Assembly: GCA_905236875.1 (NCBI GenBank) | Contig: CAJOQT010000120.1 | Coordinates: 1-36,272, forward strand | Length of the DNA stretch: 36,272 nt | Reading direction: 5' to 3' | Origin: an uncultured Prevotella sp. | GTDB taxonomy: Bacteria; Bacteroidota; Bacteroidia; Bacteroidales; Bacteroidaceae | Shown here: in pieces, positions 8,069 through 16,623 of the stretch | Numbering within the stretch: the first letter of the stretch is position 1 | How the letters are laid out: the number at the start of each line of letters is the position of its first letter | Made by a program: the position numbers and the translations under genes | Notes under the pieces: model-generated | Database searches by the model: none | What the model was told of the DNA's origin: nothing | The model's input: only the letters and a program-made list of their open reading frames with translations

Positions 8069-9634
8069 ATGGCAATTAAGAAGCGACCACTGAATCCGCG
8101 CCAGAAGATGATCAACCTGATGTATGTCGTCCTCATGGCCATGCTCGCGCTGAACGTCTCGACGGAGGTGCTCAACGGCTTCTCACTCGTGGAGGAGAGC
8201 CTGCACCGTACGACAGACAATTCTGCGCTGCAAAATGAGGCTATCTATTCTGACTTCGAGGAGCAGATGAAGGCTAATCCGGCGAAAGTAAAGGAGTGGT
8301 TTGAAAAGGCTCAGCAAGTCAAGCACATGAGCGACTCGCTCTATACGCTGGCCGAGGACTTGAAACTGGCCATTGTACGTGAGGCCGACGGTAGTGATGC
8401 TGACGTACACAACCTAGTCAACAAGGAGAATCTGGAGGCTGCCAACCAGATTATGTTGTCACCAAGTAACGGACGTGGTGAAGAACTGAAAAAGGCTATA
8501 GATTCTTATCGTAAACGCATCTTGACGATGATAGAAGACTCCACTCAGCGTAAAATTATAGCCAGTAACCTATCGACGGAACTGCCGAAGAATGCGCTGA
8601 CGATGGGTAAGAACTGGCAGCAATATATGTTTGAGAACATGCCCGTAGCTGCTGCTGTGACGCTATTGACTAAGTTGCAGAGCGATGTGCGCTATGCCGA
8701 GGGCGAGGTGTTGCATACGCTGGTGAGCAATGTGGATCTGAAGGACGTGCGTGTTAACCTGCTCAGTGCCTTTGTCATCCCCAGTTCGCAGACCATTGTC
8801 CGTGGCGACAAGTTCTCGGCACGTATCGTCATGGCAGCCGTCGATACCACCCAGACACCTGCCATCTATATCGGTGGTAGGCAGTTGAACCTGAAGGACG
8901 GTATCTACGAGACTGTCTGTGGCCGTACGGGTGACTTTACGCTGGCCGGTTACTTGGAGGTGATGAACAGCAATGGTGACCGTATCCGTCGTGACTTCGA
9001 ACAGAAATACACGGTGGTTGACCCCAGTGCGACGGTGAGTGCCGACCTGATGAACGTGCTGTATGCAGGTTACAACAACCCCATCAGTGTCAGTGTGCCG
9101 GGCGTACCTCTGTCGAAGGTGCAGGCTACTATCTCCGGTGGTACGCTGACTCCGGTGAGTGCCGGTCATTACATCGCCCGTCCGTCGGCCGTGGGAAAGG
9201 ATGTGACTATCACCGTTACCTCGACCAATACGGGCCGTGCGCAGCAGATGGGACAGTTCACGTTCCATGTGCGTAAGCTGCCCGACCCGACGGCGTATAT
9301 CACAACAGCCGATGCTGAGGGTAATGCCGGACGCTTCCGTGGCGGTGGCCTGACAAAGGCACAGCTGATGAATGCCGACGGCATTGGTGCTGCCATCGAC
9401 GACGGCATCCTCGATATTGCCTTCAAGGTGCAGTCGTTCGAGACGGTGTTCTTCGACAATATGGGTAATGCCGTGCCGATGCAGAGCGAAGGCTCGCGTT
9501 TCTCTGCCCGTCAGAAAGATACGTTCCGCAAGCTGTCGCGTAACAAGCGGTTCTATATCTCGCGTGTGACGGCAGTCGGTCCTGACGGCATCCAGCGTAC
9601 GCTGCCTGCGTCGATGGAGGTGATTATCAAGTAA
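8069..9634 (+). CDS. gldM: type IX secretion/gliding motor protein GldM/PorM
   Basis: A 521-residue protein with a short basic N-terminus (MAIKKRPLNPRQKMINLMYV), one membrane helix at about residues 15-36, and a long periplasmic part. The known family has four periplasmic domains (D1 helical, D2-D4 beta) that dimerise; the helical region here is about 40-220 and beta-rich domains fill the rest. The N-terminal region contains the conserved ALNVSTEVLNGF. Known role: the rotor/transmitter that passes motor energy to the GldK-GldN ring. It follows gldL by 42 bp and precedes gldN by 69 bp, the latter containing a GC-rich palindromic element. Confidence 0.93.
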   Translation: MAIKKRPLNPRQKMINLMYVVLMAMLALNVSTEVLNGFSLVEESLHRTTDNSALQNEAIYSDFEEQMKANPAKVKEWFEKAQQVKHMSDSLYTLAEDLKLAIVREADGSDADVHNLVNKENLEAANQIMLSPSNGRGEELKKAIDSYRKRILTMIEDSTQRKIIASNLSTELPKNALTMGKNWQQYMFENMPVAAAVTLLTKLQSDVRYAEGEVLHTLVSNVDLKDVRVNLLSAFVIPSSQTIVRGDKFSARIVMAAVDTTQTPAIYIGGRQLNLKDGIYETVCGRTGDFTLAGYLEVMNSNGDRIRRDFEQKYTVVDPSATVSADLMNVLYAGYNNPISVSVPGVPLSKVQATISGGTLTPVSAGHYIARPSAVGKDVTITVTSTNTGRAQQMGQFTFHVRKLPDPTAYITTADAEGNAGRFRGGGLTKAQLMNADGIGAAIDDGILDIAFKVQSFETVFFDNMGNAVPMQSEGSRFSARQKDTFRKLSRNKRFYISRVTAVGPDGIQRTLPASMEVIIK

Positions 9635-9678
9635 GGGAGCCTCTCCCGCCGTCCTCTCCCAAGGAGAGGGGGCTAAAG
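9633..9678. repeat. GC-rich palindromic element between gldM and gldN
   Basis: CCTCTCC (9653-9659), loop CAA, GGAGAGG (9663-9669), preceded by GGGAGCCTCTCCCGCC and followed by GGGCT. Read on the minus strand it has the same order as the other elements of this family. It overlaps the gldM stop codon region and could affect transcript stability. Confidence 0.7.
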
Positions 9679-9703
9679 CAAAAGAAAATATGACATATAA
9701 AAT

Positions 9704-10828
9704 ATGAAGAGAGTCATGAATAGAATATGTGGAAAATGGATCATGAGAGTGATGTGCCTGTCATTCATCATTTGTCATCTGGCATTGAGCGATGCTCTTG
9801 GTCAGCCCGTTTCAAGACGCAGACCTGCGAATACTCCGGCAGGAACTACGGGAACTGGTACGCGTACGCCGGCTGCCACCCAGCAGCGTAATGCGCAGGG
9901 TCAGTTGACGCAACGGGCCCGTATGATGTTTCCTACGGCCATCGACATGCCGGAAGATGTGGTATGGCGCCGTGACATCTACCGTGAGATAGACCTGACA
10001 CAGGATGCAAACGGCGGTCTGTACTATCCTGTGGAGCCGGTGGGACGCGAGATGAACCTGTTTACCTATATCTTCAAGCTGGTGCAGAACGGCTATATCC
10101 CTGCATACGAGTACCGTCTCGATGGCAACGAGGTGTTCAGCGACTCGGCAAAAGTGAAGTTCAAGACGCTGCTGTCCGATCATAGCATCTTCTATGAGGA
10201 GCGTGATGGAAAGATACATGTCGATAACAGCGACATACCGTCATCGGAGGTCACCATGTACTACTTGAAGGAATGTGCCTATTACGACCAGTCGAACTCC
10301 ACGTTCCACCGCAAGGTGCTGGCTCTCTGTCCTATCATGATGCGTGACGGCGACTTCGGCGGTGAGGCCACGAAGTACCCCCTGTTCTGGGTGAGGTATA
10401 GTGACTTGGAGCCGTTCCTGAGCCGTCAGACCGTGATGACGAGCAGTCTGAACAATGCTGCTACCATGTCGATGAGTGACTTCTTCACGCTGACCAAGTA
10501 CAGTGGCAAGATCTATAAGACCAATAATATGCTGGGTCGCACGCTGGCACAGTATTGTCCCACCGACTCTGCAATGGCCAGGGAGCAGGAACGCATTGAG
10601 CAGGAACTTGCTGACTTCGAAAAAGGACTGTTCGGCTCGTCACTGAAGAACGATACGACGACCACTGACTCCTCGCAGGTTCAGCCCGCTGTTGCCGACC
10701 AGCCGGCCAAGAAAGCCAAGAAGAAGCGTACGCGCCGTCAGCGTGTGTCACGTTCGTCAGGCGATACGCCGTCATCAACATCAAGCGGTGGTGCTGCACG
10801 TGTGTCTGTCCGTAGGCAGAGACATTGA
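9704..10828 (+). CDS. gldN: type IX secretion/gliding protein GldN/PorN
   Basis: A 374-residue periplasmic protein with a signal peptide (ends near ALGQP, about residue 35) and an Arg/Thr/Ala-rich stretch (about 36-70). The conserved GldN core carries VVWRRDIYREIDL, NLFTYIFKLVQNGYI and an LCPIMMRDGDFGGEATKYPL segment. The C-terminus is disordered and very basic (KKAKKKRTRRQR and further Arg/Ser/Thr). Known role: forms the ring with GldK under the outer membrane. It ends the porP-gldKLMN set; the next beta-barrel gene is only 45 bp downstream and probably shares the transcript. ATG 9704 is used; an ATG five codons later would also keep the signal. Confidence 0.92.
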   Translation: MKRVMNRICGKWIMRVMCLSFIICHLALSDALGQPVSRRRPANTPAGTTGTGTRTPAATQQRNAQGQLTQRARMMFPTAIDMPEDVVWRRDIYREIDLTQDANGGLYYPVEPVGREMNLFTYIFKLVQNGYIPAYEYRLDGNEVFSDSAKVKFKTLLSDHSIFYEERDGKIHVDNSDIPSSEVTMYYLKECAYYDQSNSTFHRKVLALCPIMMRDGDFGGEATKYPLFWVRYSDLEPFLSRQTVMTSSLNNAATMSMSDFFTLTKYSGKIYKTNNMLGRTLAQYCPTDSAMAREQERIEQELADFEKGLFGSSLKNDTTTTDSSQVQPAVADQPAKKAKKKRTRRQRVSRSSGDTPSSTSSGGAARVSVRRQRH

Positions 10829-10873
10829 GGGAAAATAAAAGAATAAAAATATAATATATAAAAGCATACGATT

Positions 10874-11491
10874 ATGAAAAAGATTCTTACAGCAATTGGC
10901 GTCGTTGCACTGCTTTTGGCTGCAACACCATCGAAGGCCCAGGTCAGCTTCGGTCTGAAGGGCGGTTTAAACATCGTCGATATGTCCTTGTCACAGGACG
11001 TCATCAACAAGTCGAACCGTGCAGGCTTCTATATCGGTCCGGCATTGAAAATCTCGACTCCCGTAGTTGGTCTTGGCGTAGATATTGCTGCCGTCTATGA
11101 CCAGCGCGAGGCAAAGCTGGGTGAGGGGGCAAATCAGACCACCATCAAGCAGAAGAGCATCAACGTGCCTATCAATGCCCGTTACACGATTGGTCTGGGC
11201 GATATGGCAGGTCTCTATTTGGCTGCCGGTCCGCAGTTTGGCTTCAATGTCGGTGACACGGAATTTACCTTGAAGGACGGCCTGTCGTACGACAGCAGCA
11301 ACTACCAGCTGAAGAAGTCGAACTTCAGCGTGAACGTAGGTGCCGGCTTGGTGCTGATGGATCATCTTGAGGTTGGCGTGACCTACAACATCGCACTGGG
11401 TAAGACGGCAGACATCACCTGGCAGGGAGCCAAGGATGCCTACGACTCCAAGAACAATGCATGGCAGATTTCTGCAGCATATTATTTTTAA
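10874..11491 (+). CDS. small outer-membrane beta-barrel protein (porin-family, OMP_b-brl type)
   Basis: A 205-residue protein with a signal peptide (cut after SKA, about residue 22). A chain of amphipathic beta strands follows (VSFGLKGGLNIVDM, GFYIGPALKI, YLAAGPQFGFNVG, FSVNVGAGLVLMDHLEVGV), ending in an aromatic C-terminal residue (AAYYF), typical of 8-stranded outer-membrane barrels. PorT/SprT-like barrels also have this fold, but I cannot assign that. It lies 45 bp after gldN behind an A/T-rich leader with no clear promoter, so it is probably co-transcribed with the T9SS genes. Its function is unknown. Confidence 0.8.
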   Translation: MKKILTAIGVVALLLAATPSKAQVSFGLKGGLNIVDMSLSQDVINKSNRAGFYIGPALKISTPVVGLGVDIAAVYDQREAKLGEGANQTTIKQKSINVPINARYTIGLGDMAGLYLAAGPQFGFNVGDTEFTLKDGLSYDSSNYQLKKSNFSVNVGAGLVLMDHLEVGVTYNIALGKTADITWQGAKDAYDSKNNAWQISAAYYF

Positions 11492-11595
11492 GGAATTGAC
11501 TGTCAAATAGGCAGCAAATCATTGATATGGATTAAAAATATGTATAAATACGCAATGTTATATTTGGAATATTTGTTCAGTTTCCAATAATTCCT

Positions 11596-11603
11596 TACCT
11601 TTG
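11596..11603 (+). promoter_or_regulatory. promoter TTTG-N20-TACCTTTG
   Basis: TACCTTTG with TTTG at 11572-11575, spacing 20 bp. It drives the beta-barrel gene whose start is at 11652 and argues against the upstream ATG at 11625 as the true start. Confidence 0.75.
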
Positions 11604-11651
11604 CCGCGTAAAAATAAATAAACATTGTTTACATTTAAAAAAGAGAAGATT

Positions 11652-12245
11652 ATGAAGAAAACATTATTTACAGTTCTTTTCGTTGCCCTTGCAGCAGTTT
11701 CTGCATCGGCACAGAACATGTTCCTGAAGCCCATGGTTGGTGGAACATTGTCAACGCTTACTGGTGACATAGACCATGCAAAGATGAAGTTTGGTGTTGT
11801 AGGTGGTGCAGAGTTCGGCTATATGCTCTCTCCTGAGTTCGCTGTTACTGCAGGTGCTCTTGTTTCCATGCAGGGTGCTTCTGCTGATGACGATGTCTTC
11901 ACGAAGGACTTCAAGACTACGCTCACTTATCTGAACATTCCCATTATGGCTAACTATTATGTTGCTCCGGGTCTGGCTATTAAGGCTGGTGTGCAGCCAG
12001 GTTTCATGCTGTCACGTAAGACCACATATACGGATCTTGATGACAACGTTGACGTTGAGATAACTGGCACAAGTGGTATGAAGTCTTTTGACCTCTCTAT
12101 TCCCCTCGGCGTGTCCTATGAGATCAGTGACTTCGTCATTGACGCTCGTTACAACCTTGGCCTTACCAACATCAACAACACAGATAACGCTAAGGTCAAG
12201 AACAGTGTCATCATGCTGACCGTTGGTTACAAGATTCCGTTCTAA
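11652..12245 (+). CDS. outer-membrane beta-barrel protein (OMP_b-brl family)
   Basis: A 197-residue secreted barrel. The start at 11652 gives a textbook signal peptide (MKKTLFTVLFVALAAVSASA); an in-frame ATG at 11625 would add nine charged residues. The mature part begins QNMFLKPMVGGTLSTLTGD, alternates strands and Gly turns, and ends IMLTVGYKIPF with a C-terminal Phe. It is similar in size and fold to the preceding gene but not a close copy. It has its own strong promoter and ends at a strong terminator, so it is monocistronic. No substrate can be inferred. Confidence 0.82.
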   Translation: MKKTLFTVLFVALAAVSASAQNMFLKPMVGGTLSTLTGDIDHAKMKFGVVGGAEFGYMLSPEFAVTAGALVSMQGASADDDVFTKDFKTTLTYLNIPIMANYYVAPGLAIKAGVQPGFMLSRKTTYTDLDDNVDVEITGTSGMKSFDLSIPLGVSYEISDFVIDARYNLGLTNINNTDNAKVKNSVIMLTVGYKIPF

Positions 12246-12266
12246 ACATTATAGAACAAATAAAAA

Positions 12267-12300
12267 AACAGGACAAGCGTGCGCTTGTTCTGTTTTTTTT
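12267..12300 (+). terminator. intrinsic terminator after the beta-barrel gene
   Basis: Thirteen-bp stem AACAGGACAAGCG / CGCTTGTTCTGTT (one wobble pair) with a tight loop, followed by eight T residues. The T-run leads straight into the priA promoter. Confidence 0.9.
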
Positions 12301-12303
12301 ATG

Positions 12304-12311
12304 TACCTTTG
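12304..12311 (+). promoter_or_regulatory. priA promoter (TACCTTTG), start codon 8 bp downstream
   Basis: TACCTTTG is a perfect -7 match. The priA ATG begins at 12320, so transcription would start within a few bases of the start codon, predicting a leaderless or nearly leaderless mRNA. The spacer overlaps the upstream terminator; TTG at 12285 is the nearest upstream element. Confidence 0.7.
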
Positions 12312-12319
12312 TAAGTTGA

Positions 12320-14560
12320 ATGAATTACATTGACGTCATACTGCCTGTACCCCTCGATGGGTTGTTTACGTATGCCGTGCCTGCTTCGTTGCAGGTAAGG
12401 GTCTTGGAAGGTGTGCGTGTGTTAGTGCCCTTCGGACGTTCAAAAACCTATCTGGCTATCGTAGTGAAGGTACATGACTGCCGACCCGAAGGGTATGAAA
12501 TAAAAAACATTCTTGACGTCATTGACGACCGTCCCGTTGTGCTTCCGCAGCAGCTGAGGCTCTGGCAGTGGGTGTCAGACTACTATATGTCTCCAATAGG
12601 CGAGGTGTATAAGGCGGCACTGCCCAGTGGTTTGAAGGCAGAGGACGGCTATAAGCCTCGCACCGAGCTCTATGTGGCGCTGGCTCCCCAGTTCCATAGC
12701 GAACAGTCGCAGCGCATAGCCCTTGATATGCTGCGGCGTTCGCCCAGGCAGTTGGAAGCGTTCAAGGTCTTCCTTTCCTTGGGTCATGAGCAGCTGGTGA
12801 CTCGTGAGGAGCTGATCAATGTCGCCCACTCGACGCTGGCTACGGTGAATGCGCTCGTTCAGCGCGGACTGCTGGTGACCTATGAGCGTGAAGTGGGAAG
12901 ACTGAACAATGCAGCGGAGCCGCATCCTGAAAACATCAAACCCTTGAGCGCTGCTCAGCAGGATGCCTATAATGCCATCCGGTTCCAGTTCCTGAAGAAG
13001 CAGGTAGTCCTGTTGCATGGTGTTACGTCGAGCGGTAAGACCGAGATATACATCCATCTCATTCAGCAGGCACTCGACCGTAAGCAGCAGGTGCTTTACT
13101 TGTTGCCGGAAATAGCGCTGACCGTCCAGATGATGGACCGTCTGCGTCGTGTGTTCGGCAATCGTCTGGGCATCTACCACTCTAAGTATAGCGATGCCGA
13201 GCGTGTGGAGATCTGGAAGAAGCAGCTTTCCGACAATCCTTATGATGTCATACTGGGTGCCCGTTCCGCCGTCTTCCTGCCCTTCCAGCGCCTCGGCCTG
13301 GTTATTGTCGATGAGGAGCATGAGACCAGCTACAAGCAGCAGGACCCTATGCCCCGCTATCATGCACGGAGCGTGGCCATTATGCTGGCACAAATGAGTA
13401 ATGGACCGAAGGTCCTGTTGGGCACCGCAACGCCCTCCATGGAGAGCTGGTACAATGCACAGTGTGGAAAGTACGGACTGGTGGAGCTGACGGAACGCTA
13501 TCAGGGCATCAAGCTGCCCGAGATACAGATTGTGGACATCAAGGACCTGCAACGTCGCAAGATGATGAGCGGCCCCTTCTCTCCGATGCTCTTACAACGT
13601 ATGCGTGAGGCCCTGGAGCGGGGCGAACAGGTTATTCTGTTCCAGAACCGACGGGGCTTTGCACCCATGATTGAGTGCCGGCAGTGCGGCTGGGTGCCCC
13701 GTTGTCAGCGCTGTGATGTCTCGCTGACGTTGCACCGTTCCATGAACCAGATGACATGCCACTATTGCGGCTTCACCTATCGGGTACCTGCGGAGTGTCC
13801 GTCCTGTGGCTCTAAGGAGTTACAGGCACGGGGCTTTGGCACGGAGAAGATTGAAGACACCATCCGTGACATCTTCCCGGAGGCACGTGTGGCACGTATG
13901 GACCTCGATACTACCCGTACCCGTAATGCCTACGAACGTATCATCAACGACTTCTCGGCAGGAAGTACCGACATCCTGATTGGCACGCAGATGATCTCGA
14001 AGGGCCTCGATTTCGACAAGGTGAGTGTCGTGGGTATCCTCAATGCCGATGCCATGTTGAGCTATCCCGATTTCCGTGCCTACGAGCATGCCTTTATGAT
14101 GATGATGCAGGTCAGTGGACGTGCAGGTCGTAAGGGACGGCGCGGACTGGTCATCCTACAGACCCGTCAGCCCGACCTGCCGATTATCCGCCAGGTAGTC
14201 AGCAACGATTTTCAGGCTGTCTGCCGTGACCTGCTCCATGAACGCAAGGAATTCCGCTACCCGCCTTTCTGCCATCTTGTCGATATCTACCTGAAGCACA
14301 AGAATGACAGCACGGTAGATGCGGCGGCTGTCGAATTGGCCTTCCGTCTGCGTCACTGGTTCGGCAACCGTCTGTTAGGCCCTGATAAACCGGCAGTGGC
14401 AAAAGTACGGCAGCAGAATATCCGTAAGATGGTGCTCAAGCTGGAGAACGGCATCAATATGAAGCAGGTCCGCGAGTACCTGTACAAGGAACAGGCGCAG
14501 CTGCTTGCCGACAAACGCTACGCCTCGTTACAGGTCTATTACGACGTTGACCCGCTCTAA
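12320..14560 (+). CDS. priA: primosomal replication-restart helicase PriA
   Basis: A 746-residue 3'-to-5' DNA helicase that reloads the replisome at stalled forks. The N-terminal DNA-binding domain starts MNYIDVILPVPLDGLFTYAVP, typical of the family, which fixes the start. A Walker A GVTSSGKT is at 234-241, the DEEH box at 331-334, and motifs GTATPSME and GTQMISKGLD follow. The zinc-binding insert has all eight cysteines (453, 456, 462, 465, 480, 483, 493, 496). The length is normal for the family. It sits alone between two promoters. Its promoter lies so close to the ATG that the mRNA is probably leaderless. Confidence 0.96.
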   Translation: MNYIDVILPVPLDGLFTYAVPASLQVRVLEGVRVLVPFGRSKTYLAIVVKVHDCRPEGYEIKNILDVIDDRPVVLPQQLRLWQWVSDYYMSPIGEVYKAALPSGLKAEDGYKPRTELYVALAPQFHSEQSQRIALDMLRRSPRQLEAFKVFLSLGHEQLVTREELINVAHSTLATVNALVQRGLLVTYEREVGRLNNAAEPHPENIKPLSAAQQDAYNAIRFQFLKKQVVLLHGVTSSGKTEIYIHLIQQALDRKQQVLYLLPEIALTVQMMDRLRRVFGNRLGIYHSKYSDAERVEIWKKQLSDNPYDVILGARSAVFLPFQRLGLVIVDEEHETSYKQQDPMPRYHARSVAIMLAQMSNGPKVLLGTATPSMESWYNAQCGKYGLVELTERYQGIKLPEIQIVDIKDLQRRKMMSGPFSPMLLQRMREALERGEQVILFQNRRGFAPMIECRQCGWVPRCQRCDVSLTLHRSMNQMTCHYCGFTYRVPAECPSCGSKELQARGFGTEKIEDTIRDIFPEARVARMDLDTTRTRNAYERIINDFSAGSTDILIGTQMISKGLDFDKVSVVGILNADAMLSYPDFRAYEHAFMMMMQVSGRAGRKGRRGLVILQTRQPDLPIIRQVVSNDFQAVCRDLLHERKEFRYPPFCHLVDIYLKHKNDSTVDAAAVELAFRLRHWFGNRLLGPDKPAVAKVRQQNIRKMVLKLENGINMKQVREYLYKEQAQLLADKRYASLQVYYDVDPL

Positions 14561-14749
14561 TCCCCTCCTTTAGTGTGTCCATAGGTTCCCTTTAGTGTGT
14601 CCGTCGGTTTTCCCGACGGAACGAAAAAACGCCCGATTCCTTCCTGAATATCCTGCACATATTGCACGATATGTGCAGGAATGTGCATCTTTTTGCTTAA
14701 TGTTTGTTAATATAGGTAACGTAAATTCGGAAGTTTAGAACAATTATTT
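14561..14749. other. priA-fadL intergenic region with hairpins
   Basis: Contains a direct repeat CTTTAGTGTGTCC (from 14569 and 14590), a TCCGTCGG...CCGACGGA hairpin (14600-14620), and the 12-bp perfect inverted repeat listed separately. No gene is seen. Confidence 0.6.
14651..14690 (+). terminator. perfect 12-bp inverted repeat, probable priA terminator or operator
   Basis: TCCTGCACATAT (14651-14662), loop TGCACG, ATATGTGCAGGA (14669-14680), then ATGTGCATCTTTTT. The following T-run suggests a terminator. The strong dyad symmetry and repeated TGCAC/GTGCA words would also suit a protein-binding site. Confidence 0.55.
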
Positions 14750-14757
14750 TACCTTTG
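14750..14757 (+). promoter_or_regulatory. promoter of the FadL-type gene (TACCTTTG)
   Basis: TACCTTTG 62 bp before the ATG at 14819. No good TTTG at the ideal upstream distance. A GTTAAAAAGG-type repeat (14784-14813) fills the leader. Confidence 0.65.
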
Positions 14758-14783
14758 CAGCCAATTTTAAAGAAGTTATATAG

Positions 14784-14813
14784 TTAAAGGTTAAAAAGGT
14801 TAAAAGTTAAAGG
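14784..14813 (+). repeat. GTTAAAAAGG-type repeat in the 5' leader
   Basis: TTAAAGG, TTAAAAAGG, TTAAAAG and TTAAAGG units in tandem directly before the start codon. They are related to the GTAAAAAGG repeats at other gene starts. Confidence 0.55.
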
Positions 14814-14818
14814 CTAAC

Positions 14819-16321
14819 ATGAAAAAAGGATTTTCCTCAGCTGTTTTTCGCCTGTCATTGAGCGTAGTACTTCTCACAATGACAGCAGTAAGCGCCCATG
14901 CCGGCGGCATTCTCACCAACACCAACCAGAGTGTATTATTCTTAAAGAACCCTGCACGCGATGCAGCCATCGGACTCGACGGCGTGTATAGCAACCCTGC
15001 AGGCGTCGTTTTCCTGCCAGAAGGCTTCCACATTGCCTTCAACTGGCAGTATGCCCACCAGACACGTACCATCACATCGGTGAACCCCGTCTTTGCACTC
15101 GGTCGCAAGAACAACGGCAACACCACCAAGATATTCGAGGGTGTGGCCGATGCCCCCATCATCCCCTCCCTGCAGGCTGCCTATAACATTGGCAACTGGA
15201 GCATGCAGTTCAACTTCGCTATTCCCGGTGGTGGCGGCAAGTGTGAGTTTGCCGACGGCCTGGGGTCGTTCGAGAGCGTCGTGGGCAGCATCGCCAATAT
15301 GCTGCAGCCGCTTGGCGCACAGGGTTACGACATGGACGGATACATGCGTGGCCGTCAGTACTACTACGGCATCCAGCTGGGTGCTGCCTACAAGATTCAG
15401 CCGGACTTCTCGGTCTATGGCGGTCTGCGGCTGCTCTATGGTGACGCGACCTACAAGGCCAAGATCAGCAACATTCAGGTGAAGACGGCTGCCGGCTACG
15501 TCGATTTCAGCGACTTCATGTTGTCTGCTACGGGTACGGTGGAGAAAAATCTGGGTAAGGTGAACGCTGCCATCCAGCAGTATGAGGCAGCTCGTGTCAC
15601 TGTTCCTGCCGACATCCTGACCACGAAGGCACAGTTGGAAGGCACTTTGGAAAGCCTCGGCAAGCTGCAGAAATATGCACAGGGTGTGAACCTGCTCTGC
15701 AACCAGACGAGCCTGGGCATTGCCCCCGTCATAGGAGCTGACTATCGCTTCGGCAACTTCAACATCGCTGCCAAGTATGAATTCAAGACTCAGGTACGTA
15801 TGAAGAACGAATCGACCGTCAATGAAGCCAGCGAGATAGCTGCCGTCAACAAGTTCCGTGACGGCGAGGAAGTCAATGAGGACGCTCCGGCACTGCTGAC
15901 CGTCGGTCTGCAGTGGAAGCCCGTTGAGGCTGTCAGTCTCAATGCCGGCTACCATCACTATTACGACAAGAATGCCAAGTGGTATAATAACACGCAGGAA
16001 CTGCTCGATCACGGCACCAATGAGTACTTGGCAGGAGTGGAATGGGACGTCAACGACCGCCTGAATGTCTCGGCTGGCGGACAGCTCACCCGCTATGGAC
16101 TGACCGACCAGTATATGAACGACATGTCGTTCGTGGTCAACAGCTTCAGCTTTGGCTTCGGCTTCAGTTACAAGGTGAAGGACAACATTACGCTGACAGC
16201 AGCCTACTTCCAGACCAACTACGACGACTACGACCGCGTCACTTCGACGGAACCTCAAGTCAGCGACTCGTTCACCCGCAACAACCATGTGCTGGGTCTC
16301 GGCGTGCAAGTCGATCTATAG
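14819..16321 (+). CDS. FadL/OmpP1/TodX-family outer-membrane channel
   Basis: A 500-residue outer-membrane protein for hydrophobic compounds. It has a signal peptide ending AHA (about residue 28), followed by the family N-terminal plug segment (GGILTNTNQSVLFLKNPARD ... LDGVYSNPAGVVFLPEG) with the NPA motif, then a long barrel ending HVLGLGVQVDL. A helical insertion (about 235-300) separates early and late strands. In characterised members the channel takes up long-chain fatty acids or aromatic hydrocarbons; the substrate here is unknown. It has its own promoter. The large antisense frame over this gene is a coding shadow. Confidence 0.9.
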   Translation: MKKGFSSAVFRLSLSVVLLTMTAVSAHAGGILTNTNQSVLFLKNPARDAAIGLDGVYSNPAGVVFLPEGFHIAFNWQYAHQTRTITSVNPVFALGRKNNGNTTKIFEGVADAPIIPSLQAAYNIGNWSMQFNFAIPGGGGKCEFADGLGSFESVVGSIANMLQPLGAQGYDMDGYMRGRQYYYGIQLGAAYKIQPDFSVYGGLRLLYGDATYKAKISNIQVKTAAGYVDFSDFMLSATGTVEKNLGKVNAAIQQYEAARVTVPADILTTKAQLEGTLESLGKLQKYAQGVNLLCNQTSLGIAPVIGADYRFGNFNIAAKYEFKTQVRMKNESTVNEASEIAAVNKFRDGEEVNEDAPALLTVGLQWKPVEAVSLNAGYHHYYDKNAKWYNNTQELLDHGTNEYLAGVEWDVNDRLNVSAGGQLTRYGLTDQYMNDMSFVVNSFSFGFGFSYKVKDNITLTAAYFQTNYDDYDRVTSTEPQVSDSFTRNNHVLGLGVQVDL

Positions 16322-16471
16322 ACGAGCTGTTCTATCCACCCGGCTCTGCCGCTTTCCTTAACAAGAACCGCATCCCAAGTTTCGGAAAACAGGCTCTTTA
16401 ATACAGGCAATGATAGCTAACGGCAGAACAAAGTCTCAACGCTCAGAATTGTGGGAAAGTGCTTTGAACTG

Positions 16472-16556
16472 ACAAAACAACTTGTTTTGTGTCGCAAAAC
16501 CTATACTCTTGTTCAACCAAAGTATAGCTTTTGGTGGACAAAACAAGTTGTTTTGT
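16472..16556. repeat. composite inverted repeat with nested 19-bp palindromes
   Basis: Each arm begins with a 19-bp palindrome (ACAAAACAACTTGTTTTGT at 16472-16490; ACAAAACAAGTTGTTTTGT at 16538-16556). Moving inward, AAAA and CTATACT (16501-16507) pair with AGTATAG (16521-16527) around a 13-nt loop. The two arms are about 36 bp and nearly reverse complementary. No protein explains this structure. Confidence 0.85.
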
Positions 16557-16623
16557 AACAGCAAAGCCAAGGGTAACTTCCGCAAAAGGTTGCACCTTGC
16601 ATAGCAAACAGATATTTAAGCAA

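Noticed and set aside
12575..13552. 325-codon open frame on the minus strand over priA
   Set aside because: Lies fully inside the priA helicase core; no motifs of its own.
14942..16309. 455-codon open frame on the minus strand over the FadL-type gene
   Set aside because: It mirrors a real, well-supported gene on the plus strand; its translation has biased, featureless composition. Such antisense frames are common where codon third positions are GC-rich.
16472..16556. CRISPR-like repeat pair
   Set aside because: Only two copies, in inverted arrangement with pairing between arms, and no cas genes or spacer series.
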